Assembly (NCBI GenBank): GCA_002279765.1
Contig: NCCR01000224.1
Coordinates: forward strand, 1 to 7,848
Direction of reading: 5' to 3'
Source of the DNA: Verrucomicrobia bacterium 12-59-8
Lineage (GTDB): Bacteria > Verrucomicrobiota > Verrucomicrobiae > Verrucomicrobiales > Verrucomicrobiaceae
DNA: 7,848 nucleotides
Position numbers and translations under genes: made by a program. Shown here piece after piece: positions 1 through 5,862 of the stretch. The stretch's first letter is position 1; the number at the start of each line of letters is the position of its first letter. A model generated the notes under the pieces. That model was not told the DNA's origin. It saw only the letters and a list, made by a program, of their open reading frames with translations, and searched no databases.

Positions 1-262
1 GGGTGGGCGGCTGGGAAGGGATCTGCGGCGCTGGGGCGGCGGATGGGGGAGCTGCTGGCGCTGCTATTGGCCTGCGCTGAGAAGGGTCGGGCAGCGGTGA
101 TAAGATGCGCGGGCGGGGAGTGGCCTGTTCGAGCGGCCGATAGGGGACCCTGACTGGCGGCTGAGGCTGGGGCAGTGCCTGCTCTGGCGGGCTGCCTGCA
201 AGGGGCTGCTTTTTGCGCAGGTAGGTGGGGAGATCGAAAATGGATTTGGAGGTGTCGAACAT
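1..262 (-). CDS. N-terminus of an unrecognised proline-rich protein, truncated by the window edge
   Basis: An open frame runs leftwards from an ATG at 262 to the window edge without a stop, giving 87 residues. It begins MFDTSKSIFDLPTYLRKKQP and then becomes very rich in Pro, Gln, Arg and Ala, as in a disordered linker or a long N-terminal tail. An in-frame TGA lies at 310-308. The only other start after it is a GTG at 295, with GGAAG directly abutting it, which is too close to act as a ribosome-binding site. The ATG has no clear Shine-Dalgarno sequence either, so the start is tentative. I do not recognise the family. The gene points the same way as all the cassettes upstream of it and could be another member of the large-protein locus, but it shares no visible sequence with the carriers. 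The basic segment LRKKQP followed by low-complexity proline sequence is all that can be described. Confidence 0.5.
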   Translation of the reverse strand, partial: MFDTSKSIFDLPTYLRKKQPLAGSPPEQALPQPQPPVRVPYRPLEQATPRPRILSPLPDPSQRRPIAAPAAPPSAAPAPQIPSQPPT

Positions 263-310
263 GGCGGATGCGTGGCCGCAGGGCGGCGGTGGCACCTTCC
301 GAGTTCTTCA

Positions 311-897
311 CAGCGTCAGGTTTATTGAGAGGGTCGGAAAAAGGATTGGGTCGTGATTTGGGAATGCAAGTGGAAAATGTGTGGAAGTGGTAGATGATGG
401 TATTCAAGTGGTGGTGATGGGAAGACGGCTGAGCAATGGGGCTGGCGCGGGTGTGATGCCGCGCCTCGTGCTGACGAATGCCTCCGGTTCTAGAAACATT
501 CCGGCATGAAAAGCCGCCGCCGCAGGGTTGCCATGCACGGCAGGCTGGTGCGTCGCATTTTCGATGCCTTGCCTTTCTGGTATGTTTGTGGCAAACAGCC
601 GCAGACATCATCAGGACAGTCGCATGCCTACCGAAGTCGTGGCCCCCGGATGCCTCCCATCACTGCGTTGGAGACAGCAAGGTGCCGGTGAACAGGGAGA
701 AGCACTCCGAGGAGGGCAAGGTGCTGGCGTGTTGAGTTGGAAGTAGATTCGCTTGGCTCCGTTATCAGCGTTGTTGGTGAGTGAATGATCTGCAGCCGCA
801 AGTGTGAGAGCGCTGGCTGAAGAGACTTCACGACGCCGCTTCAACAAAGGAGGAGCTGTCCTGACTTTATTTTACTAATAGGCTGGCACGTCCCGCG
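311..897. other. Gene-poor stretch with no convincing coding region
   Basis: Several short frames overlap here on both strands (roughly 478-746 on plus, 611-847 on minus). None has a recognisable motif, a good ribosome-binding site or a plausible composition, and they exclude each other, so none is annotated. The G-rich 11-mer aagtggtagat occurs at 385-395 and again at 994-1004. In the second place it overlaps a perfect tandem repeat of the 10-mer tggtagattg (997-1016). An AGGAGG at 849-854 has no start codon at a suitable distance downstream. I see no tRNA-like cloverleaf and no convincing terminator. The stretch probably holds the promoter region of the minus-strand gene starting at 262 together with eroded sequence from the cassette array. 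Confidence 0.45.
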
Positions 898-975
898 CTA
901 TTGGTTGGCGCGTGGGTTCATTTCTTTGAACCACTGGCGGAAGTTTTCTTTGAAGGCGTGCTGTTGCAGCAGGGA
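898..975 (-). pseudogene. 25-codon remnant of the shared carrier module
   Basis: Read on the minus strand, this short frame lies between an in-frame TAG (978-976) and its own TAG (900-898). It contains AFKENFRQWFK, the signature of the carriers in the three cassettes. At DNA level, 924-958 is a perfect 35-base match to 3413-3447 and 7699-7733, and weaker similarity continues to about 975. After the shared part it reads EMNPRANQ and stops, whereas the intact carriers continue AVAAGS. It has no start codon and cannot make a useful protein. It is best read as the scar of a fourth, downstream cassette, or as an alternative 3' end of the ancestral protein. It lies just beyond the end of the 921-residue ORF. 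Confidence 0.7.
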
Positions 976-1022
976 CTAGTGGAGGTGGATCAAAAGTGGT
1001 AGATTGTGGTAGATTGCGGAAG

Positions 1023-3788
1023 TCAGGCGCGTGCGGATGCTGACTGGCTGGCAGAAGGTGTGCGCAAGGCGGCTTTGCGGGAATGGCGCAGCAGTTCTTG
1101 CAGATGGGTGTCAAGATGGCTTTCGTCCGTGTCTTTCCAATTGTTGCTCATTTTTCTGAGCTGGGCTTTGAAGGCCTCCCACATGTCGCGCAGAAGGCCG
1201 GGCTTCTTGAGGAGGTGCGGGTTTTTTTCGGCCTGACGGGCGAACCACTCATGGGCGAGCGCCGTGGGATTGTCCTTGAGATGCTGGTAGCCTTGCTGCC
1301 TGGCGATGGCCTGCAGCTCTGCCTGCGGGATGCGCTGGGTCAGGCCCTCCCAATGTTGCAGGGCCTTGCTGTCTTTGGAGCCCAGCAGGGTTTGCAGTCC
1401 GTCATGTCCCACGCGCTCGTGGAGGATGACGCGGGTCAGCGCATCTTGCGGTGTTTCGCCGGGGCGGACTTCCACATTGCCCGCGATGACGACGCTTTGA
1501 CCGGTCTTGGGATCGTGGAAGCCTTCGGCATTTTGCAAACCGGCCAGGTCTTCCTTTGAGAACGGGTGCTGCTTGGCGTAGTCGGATTTTAAGAGGTCTT
1601 CGACGCTGTTGAAGACGTGGGTGTTGTCGTGGAGGAGTCCGGGGACCTGGGTTTTAAGGTGGTTGGATACGTCGGCAACGGCGGTGGCGAGCCCACCGGG
1701 CCGTTCGGATAAGGCGTCACCCATTCTCCGCGTCGGAACGCCTCCAGCGCCGCCCGATGGTCGGCTATAGTAAAGACCCCGTGCCAAGCGCACCAGGTTC
1801 CGGTTAGATTCCCCAGTGTCCAACCCTCCGGAGTTTCCTCCCGCATTATTGTGTACAGGCTGAATGCTCCCATCGGATCTGCGTCCCTGTAGCGTGGATC
1901 CGGTGACAAGGGCCCTAAGAAGTGTTGTCTTGCCGACTCCACTATCTCCGGGTTCAAATCGGTCCACGAGAGATTTAAGAGCTCCTTCTGTAAGGGGGGT
2001 CCCGGTATGGCCATTGATGATTGTGCGTGATTCGGGATCGTATGTCAAATGACTGAGGTCAATGCCTTTTGCCTTGGCCGCAGCCATGACGATGTCATGC
2101 TCTTTACGCAGGGCGAGAGCGAGATTGTGGTCATGTGCGCCGGGCTTCCAGCCGGGGAGTTCGGTCTTGATCTGGCTGCTTTCAGAGTCCACGAATGGGA
2201 CGTTGCCGTCGAAATGATCGGAGGTGCCATGGCGCAGCATGGATGAGACCATGTGGCTAATGCGCCGGTTTTGGGCCTTGGGGGAGACGGTGTAGTCGGC
2301 TACGAATTTCAGCCCATGCTGATGCGCGAAGGTGGCCGCCAGTTGATAGACGTTGCTGCCGCCGCCAGACTTGGTGCTGTCGCTTTCGAGAATGGCGCTG
2401 TTGACGGAAAGTGTTTTTTCACTCGGGTCCACGTCGAAGTAGGCGGTGCCGTGCTGCGTATCCACCATGTAATGCGTGGAGTTCTCGCCGCCGCCGCGTC
2501 TGACCCTCAACTCCTTGCCTTCTTGAGAGAAGCTTTTGGCAAGCTCCGCGAGGGCATCAGGCATGCTCATCTTTGAGGTGTCCGGCTTGCTCTTGCCGAG
2601 CTGGAAGGCGTCCTCTTCGTGCGAGAGGCTGCGGTGGGCATCGACGATGTCACTGTCAGTGGTGGGCTTTGGATTTGTGCCACCCTGGCTAAATTGCAGG
2701 CGTGAGCCGCCGCTGCTGCTTTGCGGGGATGGCTCCATACCGGGCGGCGGAGCGCTGGAGGGCCGGGTGTCATCCGGCTTGTTCGTGGTGGTATCTGGTA
2801 TGGATGTCTCTGGAGGTGGGGCTGATGGTTCCCCTGGCACGGGCCTTTTTAGGACGGCACGTGCTTCCTCCAGCGCCTTCGCTTTGACGGGATCAAGCTC
2901 GCGGTACTGGGGCAGGCTGCGGATGACCTGCTGCTCTTTTTCCAGGTTCTTGACCCGGGTTTGGGCGAGGACTTTTTCGTTGTGATCGAGCTCGCGCTGT
3001 TCATCGAGGCTGAGCGGGCCGCCTTTGGCCTTGTCTTTGAGGCGCTGGATGTTGTCGAGCACTTGGCCGACTTCCTTGAGATCGGCAGCGGCTGGGGGAG
3101 TTTGCGTTTGTTGACCGCCATCGGTGGTGGCTGGCTTTGGTTGGCCGGAACCGTCCTGGGCGGCTGGTGTGGTATTTGATGGTATTGGTGGCTGTGGCTG
3201 ATCCTGATTCGTCCCAGAAGGGGCTATGCTGGTGGTAGTGGCTTCAACGCCGCCGCCCAGGAGGGCTCCGCCGATGCCTGCCTGGAGGGTCTCTTCGATG
3301 ATGTCTTTCCAGGGCTTGTCGGGATTGTAGGTGTAGCGCTCGATGATGCCCTGGATGAGCTGGTCCGGGGCCTCTTCGCGCAGGCCTTCCTTGACGCTGC
3401 CGGCGGCGACGGCTTTGAACCACTGGCGGAAGTTTTCTTTGAAGGCGGGCTGTCGTAGAAGGGCCTCGATGCCCTGGGTGCCGCCTGCGGCGGTGAGGAG
3501 GTAGGTGCTGGCGGCTCCGGCGAGGGCGGGGATGAAGGCTTTGTTGAGCGCGGTGGATTCGCTGTCTCCGCGATTCATGTAGCTCTGCACGGCATCTCCG
3601 TACATGCCGCCGAAGGTTTGCAGTCCGGCGGTGGCTGCGGTGCCGCGCAGGCCCCATGTCTGGGCGGCTTGGGAGACTTGCGCTGCGGTCCTGAGTCCGA
3701 AGGCGGCGCCGCCTGCTTTGAGTGTGAGTGAGGTGAGCCCGCCTACGCCGAGGCTGGGGAGGGAGCTGACTACCATGCTGGTGCCCAT
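1023..3788 (-). CDS. Cassette 1: carrier plus large-polyvalent-protein-type domain plus C-terminal zincin metallopeptidase
   Basis: This is a 921-residue protein. Residues 1-190 are the carrier: Gly/Ala-rich hydrophobic helices (about 10-60 and 85-105), then FKENFRQWFK (116-125), EEAPDQLIQG (138-147) and a Gly-rich helix (168-182). A Pro/Gln/Thr linker (190-235) leads to a charged coiled-coil-like stalk (236-315) and a second Pro/Ser linker. Residues 380-600 hold a globular domain with GGGSNVYQLAATFAHQHG (474-491) and RRISHMVSSMLRHGTSDHF (508-526), a pattern I associate with large polyvalent proteins of phages. The C-terminal part (700-880) contains HERVGH (H790, E791, H795) and a possible third zinc ligand at E847, so it is a likely zincin-type protease. 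Residues 610-690 are Gly/Ser/Arg-rich and include a P-loop look-alike at 614-621. The start is weak: no Shine-Dalgarno, a TGA only 13 codons upstream, and the frame begins in the middle of hydrophobic carrier sequence, so the 5' end is probably truncated. No immunity gene follows it directly. Confidence 0.8.
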   Translation of the reverse strand: MGTSMVVSSLPSLGVGGLTSLTLKAGGAAFGLRTAAQVSQAAQTWGLRGTAATAGLQTFGGMYGDAVQSYMNRGDSESTALNKAFIPALAGAASTYLLTAAGGTQGIEALLRQPAFKENFRQWFKAVAAGSVKEGLREEAPDQLIQGIIERYTYNPDKPWKDIIEETLQAGIGGALLGGGVEATTTSIAPSGTNQDQPQPPIPSNTTPAAQDGSGQPKPATTDGGQQTQTPPAAADLKEVGQVLDNIQRLKDKAKGGPLSLDEQRELDHNEKVLAQTRVKNLEKEQQVIRSLPQYRELDPVKAKALEEARAVLKRPVPGEPSAPPPETSIPDTTTNKPDDTRPSSAPPPGMEPSPQSSSGGSRLQFSQGGTNPKPTTDSDIVDAHRSLSHEEDAFQLGKSKPDTSKMSMPDALAELAKSFSQEGKELRVRRGGGENSTHYMVDTQHGTAYFDVDPSEKTLSVNSAILESDSTKSGGGSNVYQLAATFAHQHGLKFVADYTVSPKAQNRRISHMVSSMLRHGTSDHFDGNVPFVDSESSQIKTELPGWKPGAHDHNLALALRKEHDIVMAAAKAKGIDLSHLTYDPESRTIINGHTGTPLTEGALKSLVDRFEPGDSGVGKTTLLRALVTGSTLQGRRSDGSIQPVHNNAGGNSGGLDTGESNRNLVRLARGLYYSRPSGGAGGVPTRRMGDALSERPGGLATAVADVSNHLKTQVPGLLHDNTHVFNSVEDLLKSDYAKQHPFSKEDLAGLQNAEGFHDPKTGQSVVIAGNVEVRPGETPQDALTRVILHERVGHDGLQTLLGSKDSKALQHWEGLTQRIPQAELQAIARQQGYQHLKDNPTALAHEWFARQAEKNPHLLKKPGLLRDMWEAFKAQLRKMSNNWKDTDESHLDTHLQELLRHSRKAALRTPSASQSASARA
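3165..3568 (-). repeat. Carrier repeat, copy 1
   Basis: This stretch encodes the TALNKAFIP...TQGIEALLRQPAF...QPQPPIPSNTTP part of the carrier and is closely similar at DNA level to 7451-7848. The 5' two-thirds of the unit also match 5863-6180. Most differences are single-base changes, many of them synonymous. The repeat stops on the linker side at GGTGTGGTATT (plus-strand reading, near 3166), exactly where cassette 1 departs from the stalk module shared by cassettes 2 and 3. It is long enough to support homologous recombination between cassettes. Confidence 0.85.
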
Positions 3789-3860
3789 GTGGACCCACTG
3801 GCCTGTGGGCAGTGCTGAGCTGGATCAACCTCTCACATTGGATGCCGCGATCCATGTACT

Positions 3861-3880
3861 TGAACGAGTGCCACTCTTGC
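3861..3880. repeat. 20-bp sequence resembling the IS4-remnant end
   Basis: The plus-strand sequence shares 16 of 20 bases, in the same orientation, with 4821-4840, which directly abuts the stop codon of the IS4-like transposase remnant. The common core is CGAGTGCCA. It lies just upstream of the truncated start of cassette 1. It may be the right-hand scar of a second IS copy whose body has been lost. A chance match cannot be excluded at this length. Confidence 0.35.
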
Positions 3881-3957
3881 ATAGAACCCATTCTTCGTGG
3901 TCGCTGATGATACGCAGATTAATCCTGGCTCAGCATTTTTGAGATTCAAGGCACATA

Positions 3958-3987
3958 ATGATCATGCGCTAACGACGCATTTATCAT
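3958..3987 (-). terminator. Imperfect hairpin at the 3' end of the DUF4926-like gene
   Basis: Five base pairs (3964-3968 with 3976-3980, ATGCG/CGCAT) close a 7-base loop. A second set of five (3958-3962 with 3983-3987) extends the stem after a small internal bulge. The structure overlaps the stop codon at 3986-3984. There is no downstream U-tract on the minus strand, so it may be a weak terminator or an mRNA 3' end stabiliser, or simply chance. Confidence 0.25.
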
Positions 3988-4199
3988 GAGGGTAGAAGTT
4001 CTATGTCATCGTCATAAACAGTGAATGTGAAAGCCTTGGTCTTCGGATCTTGCATGGTATCTCCCTCATCATTCATAAACTCGACTTCATATCCAGGAGG
4101 GTTTTGATAAACCATTACAACAACGCCGGAAGAACCTACAGGTATTACAGTCCCTGGAATAGGCCGCTTAAGCCTGATCGTGGATAAGTAATCAATCAT
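3984..4199 (-). CDS. DUF4926-like small protein, candidate immunity partner of the upstream DUF6883-like toxin domain
   Basis: This 71-residue acidic protein begins MIDYLSTIRLKRPIPGT and contains GSSGVVVMVYQNPPGYEVEF (23-42), ending in an acidic segment with DDDIELL. The pattern (D.VRLKR, then a Gly-Val-Val strand, PP.YEVEF, a final acidic strand) matches my memory of DUF4926, a small beta-barrel-like family often found next to DUF6883 proteins. Its ATG overlaps the upstream TGA as ATGA, so its translation is probably coupled to that of the toxin. There is no Shine-Dalgarno sequence; instead, the start lies at the end of a run of eight A residues. The tight coupling and the known family pairing support an immunity role, but no experimental basis is visible here. 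Confidence 0.75.
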   Translation of the reverse strand: MIDYLSTIRLKRPIPGTVIPVGSSGVVVMVYQNPPGYEVEFMNDEGDTMQDPKTKAFTFTVYDDDIELLPS

Positions 4200-4744
4200 T
4201 TTTTTTGTTTTGTTGGAATTGCGGTTACATATCTTACTACTCCATCCATATTACGTATCCACACCATGATAACTGGAATGATCTTGCCATTGGCTCCATG
4301 GAGGTGAATAATTTGCTCATATTTTTGTCCATGTTGAGTTTTGTCTGTAGCGACAGCCGATTTGGGGTCAAATATAAGTTGATCGGCCAAGTGTCTGGAA
4401 TTTTCACGCGTAAATCCCAAGGCTTCTTTAAACCATTTCGCCTTTGGGCCGCCTATTTTATGTTCTGGATTTAAAAGATACGTGTCCAGTTTATGGTCGA
4501 TGCTTTCTCTGGTGGTTCCGGTAAGGTGTCGTTTTTCCTCCACTGGCTTTTCACCATTACCGGGCAGTTCTGAGTCTTTCTTCTGGGAAATTGCTGTAGG
4601 TGCAACCCTTGCCAGTGCAGCCTGCCATGACCGACCTCGCAAGCTGGCCTGCTGGCGCAGTGAACTGCTCGAAGCCATCGCCAGCGTGCGCAACACACTG
4701 CGACCAGGACGCAGAGAGCCCAGAGCACAGAAGAGACGTTCCAA
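4196..4744 (-). CDS. Orphan DUF6883-like toxin domain with an N-terminus read from antisense IS sequence
   Basis: The frame encodes 182 residues. Residues 83-182 form the recognisable domain: LDTYLLNPEHKIGGPKAKWF (86-105), EALGFTRENS, then ANGK (151-154) and DGVVRYVTAIPT (167-178). This matches the consensus I remember for DUF6883, a C-terminal domain of polymorphic-toxin-type proteins that is usually paired with DUF4926; the pair is present here. Residues 1-39 are basic and Ser-rich and are merely the antisense of the transposase remnant at 4626-4823, so they are not an original N-terminus. Residues 41-48 (QAALARVA) are the last codons of the carrier stalk seen in cassette 3, proving that this tip was once attached to the same carrier. 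ATGs at 4744 and 4678 are the only starts before the domain. The gene may be a silent, donor-type cassette rather than an expressed toxin. Confidence 0.65.
   Translation of the reverse strand: MERLFCALGSLRPGRSVLRTLAMASSSSLRQQASLRGRSWQAALARVAPTAISQKKDSELPGNGEKPVEEKRHLTGTTRESIDHKLDTYLLNPEHKIGGPKAKWFKEALGFTRENSRHLADQLIFDPKSAVATDKTQHGQKYEQIIHLHGANGKIIPVIMVWIRNMDGVVRYVTAIPTKQKK
4605..4623 (-). repeat. Cassette-boundary sequence retained by the orphan toxin
   Basis: Eighteen of 19 bases match 7221-7239, where cassette 3 encodes the end of the stalk (AALARV) just before its toxin tip. The reading frame is the same in both. The match ends on the upstream side where the IS4-like transposase remnant begins. 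It marks the fixed junction between carrier and variable tip. Confidence 0.7.
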
Positions 4745-4823
4745 AACCTATCAACTGCTCACCTCACCCCGGCACACCTTCAAAGAAATCCTCCACCGTG
4801 ATCGCTATCGTGTTGCTGCTTAA
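4626..4823 (+). pseudogene. C-terminal remnant of an IS4-family-like transposase
   Basis: The plus-strand frame ending at TAA 4821-4823 reads RKLACWRSELLEAIASVRN and then LRPGRREPRAQKRR, SKTYQLLTSPRH and a basic tail. The REPRA.KRR.K.Y.LLT.PR pattern is typical of the C-terminus of IS4-family transposases. Only about 65 codons remain; the catalytic domain is missing. On the left, the similarity stops where the carrier-boundary sequence of the orphan toxin cassette starts (4605-4623), so the element has replaced the carrier there. The first bases after the stop codon (to about 4840) probably include the element's terminal repeat. Confidence 0.7.
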
Positions 4824-4840
4824 CCGAGTGCCATTCATGC
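4821..4840. repeat. Candidate end of the IS4-like element
   Basis: This 20-mer begins at the transposase stop codon and resembles 3861-3880 (16 of 20 bases, same orientation). Its position directly after the transposase gene and the presence of a second copy near another truncated cassette make it a candidate terminal inverted repeat. No opposite end is visible in the window, so the full element cannot be delimited. Confidence 0.4.
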
Positions 4841-4889
4841 CTGGCATCATTTTTCTTATTGAATTGTGCGAAGTGCCTTATTTTGAATG

Positions 4890-5261
4890 TTATTGTGCGG
4901 CGATTGTTGAATCATGATTTTGAGATTTTGAATTCATTTGCAATCCGATCTCATGATGCCACAGGCCGATCGCATCACAAACATCATATAAGTAGAGTGG
5001 ACCGGCAATTGGCTGCAATGCCGTCATTAACAAAAGAACGTTCTTGGTGCATTCGTCCGCCCAATTTTCGAGTTCTGTCATTAATGCACACACTTTGTCC
5101 TTTTGACTCATCCCGGCTGGGAAGCCTTGATCAAGCCACAAGCGAATGATTTCGGAAGCATCATCGGATGTCATGAATTCATTGAGAAAAGTGCACGTTT
5201 TGACGCTATCTTTCCGGTTGGAAAGCCATTGAAGAGTTTTGACTATTTGTTGATCATTCAT
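4890..5261 (-). CDS. Candidate immunity protein for the cassette 2 tip; family not recognised
   Basis: This 123-residue soluble protein begins MNDQQIVKTLQWLSNRKDSV and appears mostly helical, with no signal peptide or membrane segment. It contains FMTSDDASEIIRLWLDQGFP (29-48), a cysteine-bearing middle (NWADECTKN) and a hydrophobic stretch (LLLMTALQPIAGPLYLYDV). It starts 2 bp after the cassette 2 toxin stop codon, behind the best ribosome-binding site in the window, so it can be translated well even though the toxin frame upstream is broken. Position, size, acidic character and AT-rich composition are those of immunity genes in polymorphic-toxin loci. I recognise no named family. Its retention next to a frameshifted toxin fits protection against an active toxin with the same tip elsewhere. 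Confidence 0.7.
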   Translation of the reverse strand: MNDQQIVKTLQWLSNRKDSVKTCTFLNEFMTSDDASEIIRLWLDQGFPAGMSQKDKVCALMTELENWADECTKNVLLLMTALQPIAGPLYLYDVCDAIGLWHHEIGLQMNSKSQNHDSTIAAQ

Positions 5262-5270
5262 GATTAATGT

Positions 5271-5276
5271 CCTCCC
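5271..5276 (-). promoter_or_regulatory. Strong Shine-Dalgarno of the cassette 2 immunity gene
   Basis: GGGAGG on the minus strand lies 9 bases upstream of the ATG at 5261, inside the last codons of the cassette 2 toxin (Ser-Gly-Gly-His-stop). It fixes the start of the immunity gene. Neither of the other two immunity genes has a comparable site. Confidence 0.75.
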
Positions 5277-5639
5277 GATATGTGAGTGTCTCGTTTGTCA
5301 GTGCTTGGATTTCCTGAATCGTTGTGATTTGTAGCATCAATAAAATTGTAATTTCCAGAAGCGTCGACTTTTGAGGTTGGAACCGTTTCTTTATGCACGT
5401 GAGGCACCTCATCAGCATACCCTTTTGGTTTTGCTCGAATTTTGGCGGGATCAATACGAACTGCGCTAGTAGTGCCATCTTTTCCTGGTTTTGTCCATAC
5501 GGTTCCACCAGAGTTTGCGGGAGTGCTTGTATATCCACGTGCAATAAGTTCGGCTTCGATTTCAGCTTTGGTCTTTCCCGCCAAAGACGGCAAGCTCTGC
5601 AACTCGTCCAAACCGGTCATGACTGAAGGTGTCAGGCGG

Positions 5640-5862
5640 GCCAGTGTGGACTTCGCATCCGCCAGTCCCTTTTTCTGCACATCGCTCAGGGGCTCCTTTT
5701 GGCTTTCCAGCTTGCGTACATGCTCGCGCACCACCCACTGCGCCTGGGCTAGGTCCGCTTGCGTTGTCGGGTGGCCGCGCTGCTCGGGCGGGCGGTTCAT
5801 CACATTGTGGATGAGCTTTTGCGACTGCTCCACGCTCAGCGGCGGAGTGGAGGGCCGGCCAA
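5640..5862 (-). repeat. Stalk-module repeat, cassette 2 copy
   Basis: This segment is closely similar at DNA level to 7229-7450. It encodes the helical, charged stalk containing SQKLIHNVMNRPPEQRGHPT, LAQAQWVVRE and KLESQKEPL. Cassette 1 has a different stalk in the same position. The similarity ends at the codons for LAR, where the variable tips start. Confidence 0.8.

Noticed and set aside
478..847. Several overlapping short frames on both strands
   Set aside because: They exclude each other, lack ribosome-binding sites and motifs, and have compositions typical of noncoding GC-rich DNA.
997..1016. Tandem copies of a 10-mer, considered as a CRISPR or iteron
   Set aside because: Only two units with no spacer and no further copies; too little for an array or an origin.
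1083..1559. A 158-codon plus-strand frame opposite the zincin domain
   Set aside because: It is antisense to the region encoding the conserved HERVGH motif and has no recognisable motif; GC-rich codons on the other strand easily leave such frames open.
1940..1965. Walker A look-alike (GDSGVGKT) in the 921-residue protein
   Set aside because: There is no Walker B or ATPase core around it, the surrounding sequence is Gly/Ser/Arg-rich, and the frame itself is uncertain here.
3244..3891. A 215-codon minus-strand frame overlapping the start of cassette 1
   Set aside because: Its product is almost entirely Arg/His/Pro, the signature of an out-of-frame translation of the carrier; the main frame carries the sequence conserved in all copies.
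4831..4856. Small palindrome followed by five T residues after the transposase remnant
   Set aside because: The stem is only four base pairs with a three-base loop, too weak to call a terminator.
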